NCBI RefSeq assembly: GCF_049671445.1
Contig: NZ_JBATUX010000102.1
Location: 1-17,851, forward strand
Source: Paenisporosarcina sp049671445
Lineage (GTDB): Bacteria > Bacillota > Bacilli > Bacillales_A > Planococcaceae
Length of the DNA: 17,851 bases
Direction: 5' to 3'
Part shown: one piece after another, positions 7,295 through 13,169 of the stretch
Position numbering within the stretch: position 1 is the stretch's first letter
Layout of the letters: every line of letters starts with the position of its first letter
The notes under the pieces: model-generated
Told to the model about the DNA's origin: nothing
Databases searched by the model: none
The model's input: only the letters and a program-made list of their open reading frames with translations
Position numbers and translations under genes: made by a program

Positions 7295-7622
7295 TCAGAC
7301 TGAAGACTAACTTGATTTTGAATGAGTATATAAACCAGCAGGGACTTCCACTGCGCTTTCCGTGGGCTTGACTTCAGCCTCCTCGTCACTCCGTTCATTC
7401 GGGGTCTTCAGTTCAAGCTTATCCCACAGGAGTCTTCGTGGCAGTCCCTGCCTGGTGTTTAGCCTTTAACAAAAGTTGAAAAATTCCAAACGTTCTTTAT
7501 TTTATTATCGTCCACCACCCGCAGACAACTTCACGAAGATTGAGTGATATGTTTATTCCATACTTCGCTATTTAATAAATACTTATGTCAACGATCTGAG
7601 ACACTTACGAAGTAAACGCCTC
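7279..7622. repeat. 18-bp direct repeat bracketing 308 bp
   Basis: The sequence ttacgaagtaaacgcctc occurs perfectly at 7279-7296 and again at 7605-7622. The right copy is the 3' end of the glutaredoxin reading frame including its stop. The left copy is part of the terminator stem. The 308 bases between them (7297-7604) contain no plausible gene; they hold a long imperfect hairpin (7331-7461) followed by about 140 bases of AT-rich sequence in which I recognise nothing. The arrangement resembles an insertion that duplicated its target, or a local duplication. Confidence 0.85.
7331..7461. repeat. Long imperfect hairpin element (GC-richer intergenic repeat)
   Basis: Nested complementary arms run in register. 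TAAA (7331-7334) pairs with TTTA (7458-7461), CCAG (7335-7338) with CTGG (7452-7455), and CAGGGACT (7339-7346) with AGTCCCTG (7443-7450). Further in, CCAC (7348-7351) pairs with GTGG (7438-7441), GTGGG (7362-7366) with CCCAC (7423-7427), and GCTTGA (7366-7371) with TCAAGC (7413-7418). The element is visibly richer in GC than its surroundings and has no T-tract. The core CTTTCCG and AGGAGTCTTCG phrases resemble dispersed intergenic repeats that I recall from other Bacillales genomes; that link is from memory, not from a search. Confidence 0.75.
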
Positions 7623-7841
7623 TAACAAAGTAGGATAATCAATTCGACCTTCTTGAATAATTACCCCTCCGCTCTCAATCACAGGTATACGAAGTAGATA
7701 TTTCTCATGAATTTTATCATCTTCTTCAATATTAATTTCTTCAATATCTAAGTAAATATCATCCTTTACTAATTCCAGCATTAATCTAGCTTCCTCACAT
7801 AATGGACAATTTGATCGTGAATAAAATTGTACTTTCATCAT
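7605..7841 (-). CDS. Small glutaredoxin-like thioredoxin-fold protein
   Basis: The protein has 78 residues. It starts with a beta strand (KVQFYSR) leading to a CPLC redox motif (Cys12-Cys15) and has the thioredoxin-fold cis-proline in RIPVIE, then a closing GRIDYPTLLEAF helix. This fits the glutaredoxin-like family (DUF836 type). The substrate is unknown; disulfide exchange in the cytosol is inferred from the fold. The start ATG overlaps the sigL stop in TAATG, and a second ATG follows at once, so either could serve. The AAGGAAGG upstream is inside the sigL tail, so translation is likely coupled. The final 18 bases, including the stop, are duplicated at 7279-7296. Confidence 0.88.
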   Translation of the reverse strand: MMKVQFYSRSNCPLCEEARLMLELVKDDIYLDIEEINIEEDDKIHEKYLLRIPVIESGGVIIQEGRIDYPTLLEAFTS

Positions 7842-9109
7842 TAATCCTTCCTTTCAAATCGTTTTCGTTTTGATGAACCAAAGATGCCAAGTTGCTCTCT
7901 ATATTTTGCAATAACACGGCGTGATAAATGGATTCGTTCTAAAAGAAGCATATCGACGATTTTTTGATCGGATACCGGTTTGTTTTTATCCTCATGTTCA
8001 ATAAAAAACTGAATTCGTGTTTTCACATGAGCTACCGAAACGTCATCTACGGATGGTTGCGAAAAAAAAGACTTTAAAGCAACGATTCCTGTTTGGGTTT
8101 GTATGTACTTCTCCCGAACAGCCCTACTAACTGTTGATTCATGTATTTCTAGCCGCTCTGCTAAATCGGTCATAGTCATAGGCACTAAGAAAGATGGACC
8201 TTTTGTAAAGTATTTTTGCTGACTATTTACTACTTCCTGAATGATTCGTTGCAAAGTCGACTTACGCCAATGTAGTTGAAATGTTATATTCTCGACTTCT
8301 TTCGTTTTTTTTTGGACATATGCCTTTGTTTGATCATCCATCTGAAGTGTTAGGCTTTGTGAATAAGTTTTATCAACATGTGCTTGAGGGAAAGCATGTC
8401 CGTAATAAATGATGGTACACTCTTTATTTTGAAATGATACATAGGCATCAGGTTGAATATATGCAGTCTGATGTTGTTCAATTAATTGTAAGGGCGATGT
8501 TGAAAAATTAGATAATGTATCTGCGATTTGTTGAATTTCTTCTAGTGAAATATGTATATTTTTCGCAAGCTCTTTCCATTTTTTCGAGATAAACAAGTCA
8601 AAATGGTTTGTTACAATATCTAATGTTTCCGCCGATAATCTTTTATTTATCGCTTGAAGAACTAATGCATGTTGTTTTGAGAATGCTCCAATTCCAATTG
8701 GTTCACAACGTTGTATGACTTCGATTGCTTCTTGAATTAAGAATTGTGGTTTATTGGTCCAGCTTGCATACTCTGCAAGTGTACCTGTAAGGAATCCATG
8801 TTCATCTAAATCATCGATGAGCCAATGAACCAAATAAGCGAGATCATCCGTTAAGTGAAAGTCTAGTAATTGTGTGTAAAGCAGATCTTTGAATGAAGAA
8901 AGGCTAGATTGTTGTTGAACCCTTTGTGGCGAAATAAGTGTTGGTCCTTTTAAACGTACTTTTAACCACGGGTTTTCATCTTGCTTTTCTCTCAGAAAAT
9001 GTTCCAGTTCATAGGTCGAGAAATTTAGGATTTCAAGTGATTGGCGCAACGATTGAGTCATTGCTAATTTTTGTGTTTGTATCTGCAATTGACTTAAGTG
9101 TTGGTCCAT
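7841..9109 (-). CDS. sigL: RNA polymerase sigma-54 factor
   Basis: Sigma-54 directs polymerase to -24/-12 promoters that need AAA+ enhancer-binding activators. Region I is visible at the Gln-rich N-terminus (LQIQTQKLAMTQSLRQSLEI begins near residue 8). The core-binding domain follows, then NKPVSDQKIVDML (376-388), the helix-turn-helix around 313-335 (MTDLAERLEIHESTVSRAV), and the RpoN box SRRVIAKYRE (396-405; consensus starts with Ala). At 422 residues it is a little shorter than B. subtilis SigL. A GGGGGTG lies 7 nt before the ATG. No sigma-54 promoter or activator gene is seen in this window, so its targets are elsewhere. The linkage sigL-glutaredoxin-cggR is, to my recollection, also found in related Bacillales. 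Confidence 0.97.
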   Translation of the reverse strand: MDQHLSQLQIQTQKLAMTQSLRQSLEILNFSTYELEHFLREKQDENPWLKVRLKGPTLISPQRVQQQSSLSSFKDLLYTQLLDFHLTDDLAYLVHWLIDDLDEHGFLTGTLAEYASWTNKPQFLIQEAIEVIQRCEPIGIGAFSKQHALVLQAINKRLSAETLDIVTNHFDLFISKKWKELAKNIHISLEEIQQIADTLSNFSTSPLQLIEQHQTAYIQPDAYVSFQNKECTIIYYGHAFPQAHVDKTYSQSLTLQMDDQTKAYVQKKTKEVENITFQLHWRKSTLQRIIQEVVNSQQKYFTKGPSFLVPMTMTDLAERLEIHESTVSRAVREKYIQTQTGIVALKSFFSQPSVDDVSVAHVKTRIQFFIEHEDKNKPVSDQKIVDMLLLERIHLSRRVIAKYREQLGIFGSSKRKRFERKD

Positions 9110-9130
9110 TGAAATTCACCCCCAATTTCT

Positions 9131-9136
9131 ATTATA
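9131..9136 (-). promoter_or_regulatory. Possible -10 box of the sigL promoter
   Basis: The minus strand carries a perfect TATAAT about 22 bp before the sigL ATG. No convincing -35 hexamer is found at 16-18 nt; the best alignment reads TTCTCT. Transcription would start just before the GGGGGTG ribosome-binding site. The terminator at 9454-9483 makes an independent sigL promoter likely, but this one is only half supported. Confidence 0.4.
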
Positions 9137-9276
9137 CGAGACAAGCTAAACATAGAGAAATGGGTAGAATTTGATATGTTTAATTTCAAGTTGAATTAGC
9201 TAACTCTATCTCTCAAAAAGAGCTTTTTACAAAAGCTTAGTTTTACAATACTGTTCTTTATCGTACATTTCCGCTG

Positions 9277-9350
9277 GCCGCACGTTTCGCATGAGCCAAC
9301 AAGCATGAAAACCACATACTTGTGGGTCTCATTCTCCACGCTCCTGCGGC
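9277..9350. repeat. Second imperfect hairpin element in the sigL-TPM gap
   Basis: Stem ATGAGCCAACAAG (9291-9303) pairs with CTTGTGGGTCTCAT (9319-9332) with one bulge and one mismatch around a 15-nt loop. Outer arms GCCGCA (9277-9282) and TGCGGC (9345-9350) also pair. It lacks a T-tract and is GC-richer than its flanks, like the element at 7331-7461. A minus-strand reading frame passes through it but begins inside a terminator and is not credible as a gene. The remainder of the 356-bp gap between sigL and the TPM gene is AT-rich and holds the short repeat, the terminator and the sigL leader. Confidence 0.6.
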
Positions 9351-9383
9351 TTGCTAGGAGCAAATGCAATCTTTCTGTATTTT

Positions 9384-9436
9384 TCAATATCAATAGCATT
9401 CGTCTGATGTACTCTTTCTCAATATCAAAAGTATTC
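9384..9436. repeat. Imperfect 18-bp direct repeat
   Basis: tcaatatcaatagcattc at 9384-9401 recurs as tcaatatcaaaagtattc at 9419-9436, with 16 of 18 bases identical and a period of 35 bp. It sits between the hairpin element and the TPM-gene terminator. No function is evident. Confidence 0.6.
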
Positions 9437-9453
9437 TCTAACATAGCCTTCAC

Positions 9454-9483
9454 AAAAAAAGCGAGTGGCTTTTTGCCACTCAC
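9454..9483 (-). terminator. Intrinsic terminator of the lemA-TPM operon
   Basis: Perfect arms GAGTGGC (9463-9469) and GCCACTC (9475-9481) enclose a 5-nt loop. On the minus strand they are followed by GC and seven T (9454-9460). The hairpin begins 10 nt after the TPM-protein stop codon and should insulate sigL from the lemA operon. Confidence 0.9.
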
Positions 9484-9492
9484 TTCTTAGAA

Positions 9493-10281
9493 CTAAAATC
9501 CACGACCTGCGCCGCCTCCGCCAGAAGAACCTCCGCCTCCACCACGGAAACCACCTCCGCCGCCTCCGCCAAATCCACCGCCGAATGATCCTGGTCCCAT
9601 CATAGGAAATCCGCCACGACGTCCTCGAGAGCCTGGCCCCATTCCACCTCCACCACGGTTTTTAAAAACCATGAAAAGTACGAATAAAATGATGATAATA
9701 GTGGTAATTGAAAAAGAACCACCACCCTCATCCTCACTACTTTTAGCAGACTGCTCAGGATTTACCGCTTCACCATTCCAGTCATATTCTTTAGCGATTT
9801 CTTGATAAAAAACTTTCATTGTATTTAAAATGGCTAAATCCGCTTTGTCCTCTTTCATATAAGGTACAGTAAACTCGTCTAGTATTCGCCCAACTTTGCC
9901 ATCAGGTAAAGCACCTTCTAGGCCGTAGCCGACTTCAACCCACAACTCTCGAGTATCCATGTCGATGACTAGCAAGACACCATTATTTTTTTCTGCATCT
10001 CCAAGTTTATATTCACGAAATGCCTGGTTCGCAAAACTTTGAATATCAGCTCCCTCTAGTGAATTAACGGTCAGCACCGCTATTTGAGCACCTGTAGCAT
10101 CATCTAAACGTGCCGCTAATTGATCAATCTCAGCTTCTTGTTCCTCGTTTAGTAAATCAGCAAAATCTTGGGTATAAATATCACCAACTGGTTGAGGTAT
10201 TGTTGCCGCCTGAATCATTGGCGCAAGCGTCAACAGAAAAAGAAGCGCCGTTCCTACGAAAAGCGCAGCTTTTTTCATCAC
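9493..10281 (-). CDS. TPM-domain membrane protein with glycine-rich tail (YgcG type)
   Basis: The protein has 262 residues. An N-terminal signal peptide (Lys3-Lys4, hydrophobic 5-20, cleavage probably after Ala25) precedes an extracytoplasmic TPM domain of about 33-165 with the family hallmark GYGLEGALPDGKVGRILDE. A transmembrane helix follows at about 190-206, then a Gly/Arg-rich low-complexity tail (210-262) that would lie in the cytoplasm if the domain is outside. TPM proteins are genetically linked to LemA; roles in envelope or photosystem repair are known in other phyla, but no reaction is established for this branch. The start is a GTG overlapping the lemA stop (7-9 nt from GGAGGAG) or the ATG one codon later; both give nearly the same protein. 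It is second in a two-gene operon with lemA. Confidence 0.88.
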   Translation of the reverse strand: MMKKAALFVGTALLFLLTLAPMIQAATIPQPVGDIYTQDFADLLNEEQEAEIDQLAARLDDATGAQIAVLTVNSLEGADIQSFANQAFREYKLGDAEKNNGVLLVIDMDTRELWVEVGYGLEGALPDGKVGRILDEFTVPYMKEDKADLAILNTMKVFYQEIAKEYDWNGEAVNPEQSAKSSEDEGGGSFSITTIIIILFVLFMVFKNRGGGGMGPGSRGRRGGFPMMGPGSFGGGFGGGGGGGFRGGGGGSSGGGGAGRGF

Positions 10282-10856
10282 TCGCCATCTCCTCCGAAAT
10301 CAATTTTCGGTGCATCCTGTGCTCCCGCATCAGCTTTAAAGTATTCTTTTTCATCAAAGCCGAAAATTCCTGCAAGCAATGCACCTGGAAATCGTTTTAC
10401 TTTTCGATTAAAATCAGCAACTTCATTATTATAATCTTGTCTTGCTACTGATAATCGATTTTCTGTACCAGCTAATTCGTCCATCAATTGACGAAAATTT
10501 GCATCTGATTTGAGTTCGGGATAATTTTCAACGACAACTAATAATCGACTTAATGCTCCTGATAATTCATCATTCGCTTGCGCTTGTTCTTGTGGAGAAC
10601 CAGCTCCAGCTAGACGAGCCCTAGCTTCAGTTACACTATCGATTACATCTTTTTCTTGTTTCGCAAACCCTTTAACTGTTTCCACCAAATTAGGAATCAA
10701 ATCAAGTCTGCGTTGCAGTTGATTTTCCACTTGTGCGTATGCTTGATCTACATTTTCTTCGCCGTTAACGAAGCCGTTATAACTAGGAATTAACATAAGT
10801 GCCAAAACAACGATAATACCCACAACGATAAGAATGGGAACTAAACCTTTTTTCAT
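10278..10856 (-). CDS. lemA: LemA family membrane protein
   Basis: The protein has 192 residues. One N-terminal transmembrane helix (about 4-24, GLVPILIVVGIIVVLALMLI) is followed by a short linker (PSYNGFVNGEENVDQAYAQ in two parts) and a long helical domain with the family motif QLQRRLDLIPNLVETVKGFA. LemA was first known as a Listeria antigen and its biochemical role is unclear. The start is the ATG at 10854-10856, with GAGGTG about 6 nt upstream. A GTG three codons earlier would overlap that ribosome-binding site and is rejected. The stop overlaps the start of the TPM gene, so the pair is translationally coupled. A promoter lies about 30 bp upstream. Confidence 0.93.
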   Translation of the reverse strand: MKKGLVPILIVVGIIVVLALMLIPSYNGFVNGEENVDQAYAQVENQLQRRLDLIPNLVETVKGFAKQEKDVIDSVTEARARLAGAGSPQEQAQANDELSGALSRLLVVVENYPELKSDANFRQLMDELAGTENRLSVARQDYNNEVADFNRKVKRFPGALLAGIFGFDEKEYFKADAGAQDAPKIDFGGDGE

Positions 10857-10883
10857 TTTCTTCACCTCTTGATTAGTATAGTC

Positions 10884-10911
10884 ATTATCTACCTTCTTTA
10901 GAGATTGTTAA
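10884..10911 (-). promoter_or_regulatory. Sigma-A-type promoter of lemA-TPM
   Basis: On the minus strand TTAACA (10906-10911), a 16-nt spacer and GATAAT (10884-10889) each match consensus at 5 of 6 positions. The -35 box begins just past the T-tract of the clpP terminator, so the operon has its own promoter. A TATACT closer to lemA is an alternative -10 with no good -35. Confidence 0.6.
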
Positions 10912-10916
10912 AACAT

Positions 10917-10953
10917 AAAAAAACGACAGTAACTGTAACAGTCACTGTCGTTT
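10917..10953 (-). terminator. Intrinsic terminator of clpP
   Basis: A 15-bp stem (10921-10935 with 10939-10953, loop of 3) is followed on the minus strand by seven T (10917-10923, the last three also in the stem). The single imperfect pair is G-T on the minus strand but A-C on the plus strand, so the structure is selected for minus-strand transcripts. It starts 5 nt after the clpP stop. Confidence 0.93.
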
Positions 10954-10958
10954 CATTT

Positions 10959-11555
10959 TTATGCTTTTTTCAAGTCGCTACGGGAAATGATATGATCCAC
11001 TAAACCATATTCTTTCGCACGTTCAGCTGTCATGAAATTATCACGATCTGTGTCTTTTGCAATGACTTCAACCGATTGACCTGTACGTTCAGCTAAAATA
11101 TTGTTCAACTTTTCACGTAAGAATAAAATACGTTTAGCAGCGATTTCAATTTCAGTCGCTTGCCCTTGTGCACCACCTAGTGGTTGGTGAATCATAACTT
11201 CAGAGTTTGGTAATGCATAACGTTTTCCTTTTGTTCCGGCAGCAAGTAAGAAAGCACCCATTGATGCAGCCATACCGATACAAATTGTTTGTACATCTGG
11301 CTTAATAAATTGCATTGTGTCAAAAATAGCCATACCCGCTGTAATACTTCCACCTGGGCTGTTAATGTAAATTGAAATATCTTTTTCTGGATCATCTGCT
11401 TCTAGGAAAAGTAATTGCGCCACTATGGAGTTTGCAACATTGTCATCAATGCCACTTCCAAGCATAATTACACGATCTTTAAGTAAACGAGAGTAAATGT
11501 CATAAGCACGTTCTCCACGGCTTGTTTGTTCAATAACTGTAGGAATTAAGTTCAT
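10959..11555 (-). CDS. clpP: ATP-dependent Clp protease proteolytic subunit
   Basis: ClpP is the serine peptidase that forms a tetradecameric barrel with ClpX, ClpC or ClpE and degrades misfolded and regulatory proteins. From Met-Asn-Leu-Ile-Pro the protein has 198 residues. The catalytic triad is complete: Ser98 in GMAASMGA, His123 in MIHQPLGG, and Asp172 in DTDRDNF. The Gly-rich SPGGSITAGMAI segment (66-77) forms the oxyanion region. The start is the ATG at 11553-11555, which has AAGGAGG 8 nt upstream and matches the B. subtilis N-terminus; an in-frame TTG six codons earlier overlaps the ribosome-binding site and is rejected. It is a single-gene unit with its own terminator and a CtsR-type operator at the promoter. 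Confidence 0.99.
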   Translation of the reverse strand: MNLIPTVIEQTSRGERAYDIYSRLLKDRVIMLGSGIDDNVANSIVAQLLFLEADDPEKDISIYINSPGGSITAGMAIFDTMQFIKPDVQTICIGMAASMGAFLLAAGTKGKRYALPNSEVMIHQPLGGAQGQATEIEIAAKRILFLREKLNNILAERTGQSVEVIAKDTDRDNFMTAERAKEYGLVDHIISRSDLKKA

Positions 11556-11630
11556 TGAAATTGCCTCCTTCAAACATAAATTAATTTTCTTACATCCTGA
11601 GTTTCATAAGATGTTCTCAGTTGTTACTTT

Positions 11631-11660
11631 ATCATATACAAGTTGGTCAAGGAAGGTCAA
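11631..11660 (-). promoter_or_regulatory. clpP promoter
   Basis: On the minus strand TTGACC (11655-11660), an 18-nt spacer and TATGAT (11631-11636) give 5 of 6 matches in each box. The -35 box lies inside the CtsR operator. The leader from the predicted start to the ATG is roughly 70 nt. I see no sigma-B type promoter (GTTT...GGGWAW) here, although B. subtilis clpP has one. Confidence 0.7.
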
Positions 11661-11661
11661 A
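11645..11661 (+). promoter_or_regulatory. CtsR operator upstream of clpP
   Basis: Plus-strand GGTCAAG-GAA-GGTCAAA matches the CtsR heptad tandem (A/G)GTCAAA-NAN-(A/G)GTCAAA at all but the seventh base of the first heptad. It covers the clpP -35 region, so bound CtsR would block polymerase. The heat-shock control by CtsR is known for clpP in Firmicutes; that ctsR exists elsewhere in this genome is inferred. Confidence 0.88.
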
Positions 11662-11683
11662 TATTATGCACGAAAAAGTAAAG

Positions 11684-11712
11684 TTGTATTGTTGGACGAC
11701 TCTTTGTATAAT
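11684..11712 (+). promoter_or_regulatory. Promoter of tRNA-Arg
   Basis: TTGTAT (11684-11689), a 17-nt spacer and a perfect TATAAT (11707-11712) place the transcription start at about 11719, some 7 nt before the mature tRNA. It is divergent from the clpP promoter, with the CtsR box 22 bp upstream of its -35. Confidence 0.8.
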
Positions 11713-11725
11713 AGAAAAGTCGCTT

Positions 11726-11797
11726 GTCCTCGTGGTGTAATGGATAACACGTGAGCCTCCGAAGCTTTAGATGTGAGTTCGATTCTCGCCGAGGGCG
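11726..11797 (+). tRNA. tRNA-Arg (anticodon CCG, reads CGG)
   Basis: The 72-nt cloverleaf has an acceptor stem GTCCTCG/CGAGGGC, a D stem GTGT/ACAC with an 8-nt AATGGATA loop, and a T stem GTGAG/CTCGC around TTCGATT. The anticodon loop CTCCGAA places CCG at 11759-11761. The variable loop is 4 nt and the discriminator is G. CCA is not encoded (TCA follows), so it must be added enzymatically. The anticodon stem has a T-T opposition at its outermost pair and an adjacent G-T pair, a weak stem. It is the only RNA gene in the window and the only complete plus-strand gene. Confidence 0.93.
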
Positions 11798-11812
11798 TCA
11801 TTTAGTTCAAAT

Positions 11813-11846
11813 AAAAAACCTTCGACAATTCTGTCGGAGGTTTTTT
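11813..11846. terminator. Bidirectional terminator between tRNA-Arg and crh
   Basis: A 15-bp stem has arms at 11813-11827 and 11832-11846, with a 4-nt ATTC loop and one wobble position. It starts with AAAAAA and ends with TTTTTT, so both strands give a hairpin followed by a T-tract. On the plus strand it ends the tRNA transcript. On the minus strand it lies 10 nt after the crh stop and ends the yvcI-to-crh operon. Confidence 0.92.
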
Positions 11847-11855
11847 GCTAATTAT

Positions 11856-12113
11856 TTATTCTTCATTTCCAACCATTGCGATTAATCCGGATACAGCTTG
11901 TTCTTCATCTGAGCCGTCAGCACTGATGATAACTGATGATCCTTTGCTAATAGCTAAGCTCATAATGCCCATAATACTTTTCGCATTAACTTTTTTAGTC
12001 TCTTTCTGTAAATACACATCTGCTTGATAACGATTTGCTTCCTGTACAAAAAGAGCAGCTTGTCTTGCTTGTAACCCTGATTTTAATCCTACTTGTACTT
12101 GTTTTTCTACCAT
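11856..12113 (-). CDS. crh: Crh, catabolite-repression HPr-like protein
   Basis: The 85-residue protein has the HPr fold but carries Gln15 where HPr has the phosphotransfer His (LKSGLQARQAA), so it cannot act in PTS phosphotransfer. Ser46 is kept in NAKSIMGIM, the site phosphorylated by HPr kinase/phosphorylase. P-Ser-Crh is a corepressor of CcpA in Bacillus and, in B. subtilis, interacts with GapA and MgsA. The ATG at 12111-12113 has GGGGG 9 nt upstream. The gene is last in the yvcI operon, 73 nt after whiA, and closes at the shared bidirectional terminator. The Gln15/Ser46 pair makes the Crh rather than HPr assignment secure. Confidence 0.97.
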   Translation of the reverse strand: MVEKQVQVGLKSGLQARQAALFVQEANRYQADVYLQKETKKVNAKSIMGIMSLAISKGSSVIISADGSDEEQAVSGLIAMVGNEE

Positions 12114-12186
12114 TCGTTCATGCCCCCTAAGCTCTATCCCTTATTGTATTGTTTTTTATGTTAGCGGAAAAATTACTTTCACACAA

Positions 12187-13143
12187 CTATCTATTTGCTT
12201 TATCGAACGTTACTCCACCGCGAAGACCATCTGCAATTTCATCAAGTTTACGTAAGCGATGATTAATTCCTGACTTACTGATAGTTCCAGTAGACACCAT
12301 CTCGCCTAGCTCTTTTAACGTCACATCTTGATATTCTACACGTAAACGAGCAATTTCTCTAAGTTTCTCTGGAAGTTGATCGATTCCCATCGCTTTATCA
12401 ATATATCGAATGTTTTCTACTTGGCGGACTGCTGCTCCGATGGTTTTGTTTAAATTGGCTGTCTCACAGTTCACCAGGCGGTTTACGCTATTTCTCATAT
12501 CGCGAATGATTCGTACATCTTCAAACTTTAGCAATGCTTGGTGTGCTCCCGTGATACTGAAAAAATCAGAAATTTTTTCTGCTTCTTTTAAATACGTTAC
12601 AAAACCTTTTTTACGCTCTATAGTTTTCGCATTTAATCCAAATCCATTCATTAAATCTACCAATGCTTCACTGTGATCTTTATATAGTGAATAGATTTCT
12701 AAATGATATGCAGAAGTTTCAGGATTATTAACTGACCCTCCAGCTAAAAATGCACCCCGTAAATAGGCACGTTTACAACAATTTTTTTTAATTAGTTCCG
12801 GTGAGATTGTATGATTAATTTGAAAATCTTCAGAAATGATTTTCAAATCTTCGAGTAAGGCTTTTGAGCCATCACGTACTCGACAAATATAGACATTATT
12901 TTTCTTCAACCGCATCTTTTTTCGTACTAACAATTCTACCCGATATGGATATGTGGACTTCATGAGCGTATATAGACGTCTTGCTATAGCCGCATTTTCC
13001 GTTTGAACATCTAAGCTTAAACTCCGATTGGCAAATGAAAGCGCACCATTCATTCGAATGAGTGCTGATAACTCTGCTTTCGCACAACAAGGGATTATGT
13101 CAGCTTGCGTCATTTCTTTTTTGGTTTCAGATGCAAATGACAT
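12187..13143 (-). CDS. whiA: WhiA, DNA-binding protein (sporulation/division regulator)
   Basis: The 318-residue protein matches B. subtilis WhiA (YvcL, 316). It combines a degenerate LAGLIDADG homing-endonuclease-like domain, with YLRGAFLAGGSVNNP at 127-141 and no obvious catalytic acid pair, and a C-terminal helix-turn-helix (VTLKELGEMVSTGTISKSGI, about 275-294, then NHRLRKLDEIA). In streptomycetes it activates sporulation genes. In Bacillus it binds the chromosome and influences division and chromosome segregation rather than acting as a classical regulator. AAAGGAGG lies 8 nt before the ATG. It follows yvcK by 26 nt and precedes crh by 73 nt. Confidence 0.97.
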   Translation of the reverse strand: MSFASETKKEMTQADIIPCCAKAELSALIRMNGALSFANRSLSLDVQTENAAIARRLYTLMKSTYPYRVELLVRKKMRLKKNNVYICRVRDGSKALLEDLKIISEDFQINHTISPELIKKNCCKRAYLRGAFLAGGSVNNPETSAYHLEIYSLYKDHSEALVDLMNGFGLNAKTIERKKGFVTYLKEAEKISDFFSITGAHQALLKFEDVRIIRDMRNSVNRLVNCETANLNKTIGAAVRQVENIRYIDKAMGIDQLPEKLREIARLRVEYQDVTLKELGEMVSTGTISKSGINHRLRKLDEIADGLRGGVTFDKANR

Positions 13144-13169
13144 AGAAGTGTCCTCCTTTCAAACGAAAG

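Noticed and set aside
7586..7591. Perfect TTGACA on the minus strand in the gap after the glutaredoxin gene
   Set aside because: No -10 hexamer is found at 15-19 nt downstream, so it is not called as a promoter.
9196..9483. Minus-strand reading frame of 95 codons in the sigL-TPM gap
   Set aside because: It begins inside the TPM-gene terminator, has no ribosome-binding site and runs through the hairpin element; the protein has no recognisable domain. It is best seen as a by-product of the repeat.
11856..12113. Reading the small HPr-like gene as HPr itself (ptsH)
   Set aside because: Residue 15 is Gln instead of the phosphotransfer His, no ptsI follows, and the gene sits after whiA, all of which fit Crh.
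12187..13143. WhiA as an active LAGLIDADG homing endonuclease or mobile intron product
   Set aside because: The motif is degenerate, the gene is in its normal conserved operon position and the C-terminal helix-turn-helix is that of WhiA; nothing suggests mobility.
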